Assembly: GCA_003255065.1 (NCBI GenBank)
Contig: QAOA01003028.1
Coordinates: forward strand, 2,234,440-2,298,439
Direction: 5' to 3'
Origin: Cercis canadensis
Taxonomy: Eukaryota; Streptophyta; Magnoliopsida; Fabales; Fabaceae
Length of the DNA stretch: 64,000 nt
The position numbers and the translations under genes were made by a program. Each line of letters begins with the position of its first letter. Within the stretch, counting starts at the first letter, position 1. Shown here piece by piece: positions 58,301 to 64,000 of this stretch. Under the pieces are notes generated by a model. The model was not told where the DNA came from. It saw nothing but the letters and a program-made list of their open reading frames with translations, and made no database searches.

Positions 58301-60259
58301 CTTCCTATTATACAGCCGTTTTTTTGTGTCTCAGGTGCTATCAACCTGAATCATTTCTGTATGTTCTTCAGGCTTGAGAATTCGGCTACAAACCTTGCAG
58401 GATCTATTCAGCAAGGTGGGCCTGGAACTGATGGTTCTGTTGCACCTTCCCTGTTTGAGGTTTGGAAGACTTATGTCATTCTTCTTATGATATTCACCAT
58501 CATTAGTTACAAGCTTATTCCTAGTCATCATGTTACAGACTGGAAAAGCTTTTACTGCAAAGGGAATGCAAGTACTAGAGTATGTCAGTAAGGAGACAAT
58601 GGATCTATTAATCACTGAAACTGGAATTGAGGTTGAGAAAGCAGAACAAACAGAAGAGGATCAATTATTAGAAGAAGTGACATTTGACCGATGCTTCTAC
58701 ATATATGGAGGTCCAGAGCAGTTGGAGGTAACTTTACCATGATATTGAATTGTGATAGTTAAGATGATGGCTTAACAATTACTGTGCAATACTGTCAGGA
58801 ACTTGAGTCTTTGTCCAGTCATTATGCCCTGATATTTAATCGAAAAAAAGGAAAGTTATCAGCAGAGCAAAAATCTGCATATGATGGGAAGCTGAAAGAG
58901 GTCCAACAAATTTTCAATTTGAGTACTGAAATTGATGGAAGTGGTGTTGATTCTAATAAAGGAAAGACAGTGGAGAGAGGGAATGAGGGAAGCACTGACG
59001 AAGTGAAGAATTTACATGACTCAAGTGTCAGCAAGGCTGCTGAAATGGCTGCAGGGTAAGTTCCTTGGTCCCCTGTTTGCTTATTCATGCTTTATTTACC
59101 TATCATGCTTGCCATAAATCAGAGCTAAGTCTGCTCCCTTCTGTGATGTGCTAAAAATTGCAGTTCTATGTGTGTGGGTGAGGAAATTGAGTTTAAATAA
59201 CTACAAATTGTAGATGATTTGAGTGTTTGGACGCAAGATAACATAGTTAGAATGTATATCCAGTGATAGGATTAGTAAAAACAAGTCCAAGGAACTCCTA
59301 TAACTATGGAAAAATATAAAATGTTGTATGTATATCTCTATTCTAAAAGCATTCTTTTCTTTGCCTCCCACTTCACCAGATTGGGCTCTTGTGAGGAAGC
59401 CCTCCGCATTATAGGCACGCTATTTGACGCTCTAATATATATTTTCAGGTTCAATGGCTCCTTGGCTGGTCTAGCTGTTAATGATATAATTCAACGAACT
59501 GCTGGAAGATTAGATTCTCTTCATTCAGAGGGGGTTCATGTATGATTAGATTTTCTGGAATTTGCTGGAAAAATGGGAATCAGTTGTATTAGTATAAAAT
59601 TGCTTGGTTGGCTTTTATTATGCGGGGTTTTTTGAGTATGTTGCATCTCTTTGCAGAGGCTATCTGAAATGTCCTGTTTCGCTGTGTCTCAACTGCTGAC
59701 GTTTGCCAAATCCATCATTTCTAGTGCCAACAAAACTGAGGATGAAGACTCTGATGAGGATAAGGTGAACATAGAGTGGCCCGAGGATGTCGTTGCAAAA
59801 TCTAAGATCATCAGAATAAATGCCCAAACAATGATAGGATACTTAGAAGCAGTTTCAAACAGTTTTATTACAGGTTCGTCAGATAGCACTTCCATCCCTT
59901 CCATCTCTCTGTTTTTTTTTTTTGAGAGGGGGTGGGGGATGAGGAGATTGCAAAGTGTACATTCAGAAGTATTATACTCAACCATATTTCTTACTTAGCA
60001 GAAATTAATGAAGTTATGTTTATCATTTTGCATTTCGATGCATTCATCAGGCATATCTGATGTAACTGAGGCCTATCAAGCTGCCATTAAAGGTGTTTCT
60101 GCCAAGTCCCAGGAAATTCTTCCTCGAACGTCAGTCCAGGAGAAAGCGAAGGCCTTCTCTGAACACCTTCGTGCTGATCAAACAACAGCGGTAGGCAAAA
60201 TCCAGGATGGGCTGCAATTCTTGTCCCATGTTGTCCTCTCAACTTTGAATGCTGCTTGA
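55340..60259 (+). CDS. FAM114/NOXP20-like (DUF719) protein
   Basis: Nine exons: 55340-55537, 56371-56568, 56986-57083, 58372-58459, 58539-58727, 58799-59055, 59449-59539, 59657-59873, 60051-60259; 1545 nt, 514 residues, in phase throughout. The start is ATG 55340 (MDEKEQSLHEEEKK). The N-terminus has a Gly/Trp motif (GGGGWGGWGFSPLSVLSDL), an Ala-rich helix, an acidic stretch, then LGSAWRGSTDFVHKLENS. TGKAFTAKGMQVLEYVSKET resembles [20 protein letters not shown] of animal FAM114A proteins as I remember them, and the N-terminal Gly/Trp motif also agrees. Arabidopsis At2g15860, annotated by older pipelines as a BAT2-domain protein, is the likely orthologue. The function in plants is not known to me. 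Intron 2 has a GC donor (CAG|GCAAGG at 56568/56569). Intron 3 is about 1.3 kb. Confidence 0.8.
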
Positions 60260-62277
60260 ACGCCTATCTCTATATTTCTTATTCCACTCCCATATTCGTT
60301 ACAGATGTAAGTTGGACTTGTAAATAGTTACATTTTAGAGTGGTTCTCACTTCTGAATTCCTTTGAGACGAAATGCTATTCAGCCATGTTAAGTTTACCT
60401 AGACGCAACACTTAAACTCTATTCAGTTCACATGAAATGAAATGGAAGCAACAAGAAATTAAACATTTTCTTTGTCCAACCCTGACGTGATGCTATTCAG
60501 CCATGTCAAATTTACCTAGACGGGCAAATTTGTCCTGTTAACTAAACTCAGCGCAGTGTTTTTCTTATTGTGGCCGAGAGCCTGAGATGACGCAGTCACA
60601 TGTTGATTTTGGTCCACCTTGTCACATGTAATAGAGATGATCTGTCATCCATACAATCCAAGTTGGGCCACCGAATTAATGTAGTTCTATAAAATGTAAT
60701 AAACACCAACCTGTGTGACCTGTCCACGTTCTATGTCCCAAAAGGAAAATGTGGCCGAAGTTAATCTCAAAAGAGGAAAAGGAAAGAAAATTTGTGTCTA
60801 TCATTTAACCCTTGGTATTAGAGCTGGGAAAGAAAATGTGGCCACGTTCTATGTCCCAGGCTGCTATACACTAGGCAAAAGCTACATCGTCCTCTCTTTG
60901 TTTTCCGGCGGCTTAGGTAGTGTCGCGTTCTCTCTTACCTTTCACCGTATCATCTCTTCCTTTCTCTCATGTAACCCTAATAATTCTCTAGTTTGGTGTG
61001 GACCGCCATTTATATTCATAGAAGAGAGTTTGAGATCGAGTTCACAGCAGAATTGCCACCTATCTAGTTTTGGTCCTCTCATTGAAGCCGAAGGTCACCC
61101 GAAGTTTTCCTTCTATTTCTATTCGACTGTTATTTCTATAGACAGGAAGCAGCCAGGTTTTCTTGCTTCAATTCTCTTGTGGGTTTAGTATGACCCTCTT
61201 GCTCCATCCATTTGCCAGCCTTAAAGATGCATAAGCGCATAGGTGGCTATCACTGCAGACGTTATGCTGCTGTGGTGCTGCCACTCTTAATGAAGTATTA
61301 GTGTTCTTCGTGGCATGAGTTGTAATGAGAAACTCTAGCCGCATTGCACAGCACAGTGGTATGCATTGATCTAAATTGTGAGATATCTTGAGGTGCTCAC
61401 TCTAAAAATTCTAAAATAACAAAGAAAAATACTTAATGGGCCTTATTCTTTAATTAGATGAAGGTGCAAAATTAATTATCTTGGCACTTCTAGTGGTTCT
61501 TTGCTTATTTATGAGAATTGACTTAGACTGTTATGTATATCTTTTTAATAAAATTGAAACATTTTATAATTTGTTCTTGTGTCTCCCACTGATTCCAAGT
61601 AAAATCTTTGTTTTGACAGTTTTCACAGAACATCCTAGTTCAAAACCATGGAGAATACTGCGGACCATTCAAATAATGATTATAGCAAGGACAAGTAAGT
61701 TTGTCTCCATGTCTGTGCATGTGCATTAATAACTAAATCATTCAAATTATTTATACAAACAAGCACACAGATAGACATATGGATTGGACCTTTGTTAGTT
61801 TCGTTCATTCGAGTTCCTTACTGGGTTTCAGAGGAACGGCTCAGGTTGCTTCTTTATTGAAAGAAATGAAGCAAAATTCAATCTTGGTGGCCGAGTGCTA
61901 CGTGGCGTAAGCACTCCCATATCGTGTCCACCACCAAATCCACGCTCTCTCATTTGAAACCCAATCCCCTCGACGGCGACGCCCAGCCTTCAAGCAAAAA
62001 CGGCATAGTTTTGCCTCCCAACTGTGTCGTAAGTAGATCCACCTCATCAGTTCACTGTTCACACACCACCTACCGCTCAAGTCTTAACTGCCACGTATCC
62101 AAAAAAATTATTGATTTTAGATGTATGAACCAAATGACTTTTTATTTCTTTTTTTCCCCTTTTTTCTTTTCATTTTTGTCAACCTCAGACAATAATAACT
62201 TAGACAAAAGACAGGATATTATCTTACGTTTCTGTTGAGTGTTGAGGTTGAGATAAACGAAGAGCAAATAAGCAAAA
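60260..62277. other. Intergenic region between the FAM114-like and dioxygenase genes
   Basis: Two copies of ATGCTATTCAGCCATGT.AA.TTTACCTAGACG lie at about 60372 and 60490. The phrases GAAAATGTGGCC and ACGTTCTATGTCCCA each also occur twice between 60726 and 60860. An open frame of 157 codons at 60715-61188 begins with GTG, has no domain and is not supported as a gene. Confidence 0.5.
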
Positions 62278-63547
62278 ATGGTTGAGAATCTTGAGATAGA
62301 GATCGATCCTTCTTTCCTACAATCCTCCGACCACCGGCCGAAGCCCAAAGCCATTGACGCCGATGATATCGCCGGTGAAATACCTATAATCGACCTCTCT
62401 AAAAGTGAAGATCTTGTGTCGGAGATTGGCAGAGCATGCCAGAACTGGGGATTCTTTCAAGTAATCAATCATGGCGTTCCCATTGAACTTTATAGAAAGA
62501 CTGAGGCTACCGCAAAGAAATTCTTCCAGCAAACATCAGAGGAGAAGAAGAAAGTAAAACGAGACGAAGTGAATGCCATGGGGTATCATGATGGCGAGCA
62601 CACTAAAAACGTAAGGGACTGGAAAGAGGTGTTTGATTATCTTGTGGACAACACTACAAAAATTCCAGCTTCTCATGAACCCCATGACAATGAACTAAGG
62701 ATTCTGACCAATCAATGGCCCCAATACCCTCCAGAGTTTCGGTAATCTTAAATGTTCAAAATTCAAATCAATCTTATTTCATCCGAAATTCTAATTTCTT
62801 CGTTTAGATTAAATGAATTTTTTTTGTCACTTTTGGTTTTGGGCAGAGAAACATTGGAGGAATATGCTAGAGAAGTTGAAAAACTAGCATACAAATTGTT
62901 GGAGCTAACTTCAGTGAGCTTGGGCTTGCCTACTGATAAATTCAGTGGCTGCTTCAAGGACCAAACCAGCATGATTCGATTCAATCACTATCCTCCATGC
63001 CCATTTCCTCACCTAGCTCTTGGAGTTGGTAGGCACAAGGATGCTGGTGCTCTAACCGTGCTTGCCCAAGACGACGTTGGAGGCTTAGAAGTGAAGAGAA
63101 AATCAGATGGTGAGTGGATTCCAGTTAAGCCCACCCCAGACGCCTTTATTATCAATGTTGGCGATATGGTTCAGGTATATAAAGATTAAAACTTCACTCA
63201 TTAATTAGTTGGTTCATTTTGAAAATATGCTAATTGGGGATCTAAAATGGCATCCTCTGGCTATGGCTAATGTGGGTCATGTACAGGTTTGGAGTAATGA
63301 CAAGTACGAGAGCGTGGAGCACAGGGTGGTGGTGAACAGTGAAAAGGAAAGGTTTTCCATTCCTTTCTTCTTCATGCCAGCACACTATGTTACGGTGAAG
63401 CCTGTGGAGGAGCTAGTGAATGAGCACAACCCTGCAAGATACCTAGAATACAATTGGGGAAAATTCTTTGCCAATAGAAATCGCAGTGATTTCAAGAAGC
63501 GTGATGTAGAGAATATCCAAATTCACCACTTTAGGATTTTGGACTAG
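62278..63547 (+). CDS. 2-oxoglutarate/Fe(II)-dependent dioxygenase, DOXC class
   Basis: Three exons: 62278-62741, 62847-63174 and 63287-63547; 1053 nt, 350 residues, GT-AG, in phase. The N-terminal DIOX_N domain includes EIPIIDLSKSEDLV and GRACQNWGFFQVINHGVP. The catalytic jelly roll follows. The iron-binding triad is H218 and D220 in GRHKDAG and H276 in VEHRVVV; the 2-oxoglutarate-binding R286 with S288 lies in ERFSIPFF. KNVRDWKEVFDYLV is a clade-specific stretch. These soluble plant enzymes hydroxylate or desaturate small molecules such as flavonoids, hormones and defence compounds. All catalytic residues are present, so it should be active. The substrate cannot be deduced from sequence by eye. 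Confidence 0.9.
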
Positions 63548-64000
63548 TTACGTTATGGACTTGTATCCTCAATTTCATGATTCATCCATGTGTGACTATG
63601 AACCATCATAACTTATGCTGCTTTCTTTTTTGTTTGTAAACCAATCAAATAAATATAACATTCACAGTGATACATTACTAATTTCCTATTTCCTTCACTT
63701 TCATTTTATTTCCAAAATACACCACAAAGCCCAGTCCCTCAAAGAGTCAGAGTCAGTAATCCAACTTTGCTACGTCTCTTCCTTGGGCCATCTGATTCAA
63801 AAGTAGCATATAAATTTAATAAATTTTTTTGCACAACTCAAATAATACCACTTTCAACCACACATTAGGATAAAGGAATCGCCAACAAATAAAAAGAGAA
63901 CACAACTACGTTCAAGCACTGAATGGCATTTTTCGAACAATAATTAGAGAAAAAAACAAGAGAAAATCATTATTAAAGAGAATAAAATCATATGGGTTGT
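63548..64000. other. 3' flank of the dioxygenase gene
   Basis: AT-rich sequence holding the dioxygenase 3' UTR. No further gene begins before the window ends. Confidence 0.5.

Noticed and set aside
60715-61188. Open frame of 157 codons before the dioxygenase
   Set aside because: Begins with GTG, contains short internal duplications, shows no domain and no splice-consistent partner exon.
1-64000. Search for CRISPR arrays, operons, phage or LTR-element features
   Set aside because: The window is plant nuclear DNA; no regularly spaced repeats, reverse-transcriptase or integrase motifs, or paired LTRs were seen by eye.

Overview
The window is nuclear DNA from a eudicot plant, probably a woody species. 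Genes are intron-rich with GT-AG junctions, intergenic DNA is AT-rich, and there is a chloroplast-targeted PetM, a plant VRN1-type B3 cluster, a pollen-extensin LRX gene and a tRNA-derived SINE. I cannot name the genus. It is a draft assembly: seven isolated N characters (870, 13458, 29206, 32083, 38751, 42837, 51628) sit at unresolved joins, three of them between repeated sequence and four inside homopolymers.

Layout. 0.5-1.1 kb: petM (minus), with a 225-bp stretch duplicated across an N. 2.8-16.6 kb: a tandem cluster of four B3-domain (REM/VRN1-like) loci, all minus. In order these are a B3 gene whose acidic tail is cut by an in-frame stop, a decayed VRN1 copy, an apparently intact VRN1-like gene with two B3 domains and a novel repeated tail, and a second two-B3 gene with an AT-hook-like linker. 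18.2-19.8 kb: an EXPP1-like secreted protein (plus). 20.2-28.9 kb: two CDCA7-type zinc-finger genes (minus) flanking a conserved plant gene of unknown function (plus); the first CDCA7 copy has lost one zinc-binding cysteine pair through two compensating indels. 30.2-40.5 kb: a 15-exon PXA-PX-nexin_C sorting-nexin gene (minus). 43.9-45.3 kb: CBP1/MEE14-like. 46.7-48.9 kb: an intronless PPR gene. 49.9-52.5 kb: a leucine-rich-repeat extensin broken by an assembly join. 55.3-60.3 kb: a FAM114/NOXP20-like gene with a GC-AG intron. 62.3-63.5 kb: a 2-oxoglutarate/Fe(II) dioxygenase.

The run sorting nexin - CBP1 - LRX - FAM114-like matches, from memory, the order At2g15900 - At2g15890 - At2g15880 - At2g15860, so the right half looks like an ancestral block with an extra PPR gene. 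Non-genic DNA carries two long-TIR MITE-like elements (about 25.45-25.98 and 53.30-53.79 kb), one SINE with a 12-bp target-site duplication, and many microsatellites. Exon borders were read by eye. Every multi-exon gene whose exons are listed stays in frame through all junctions, apart from the in-frame stop in the 2.8-kb B3 gene and the frameshifts in the VRN1 pseudogene.
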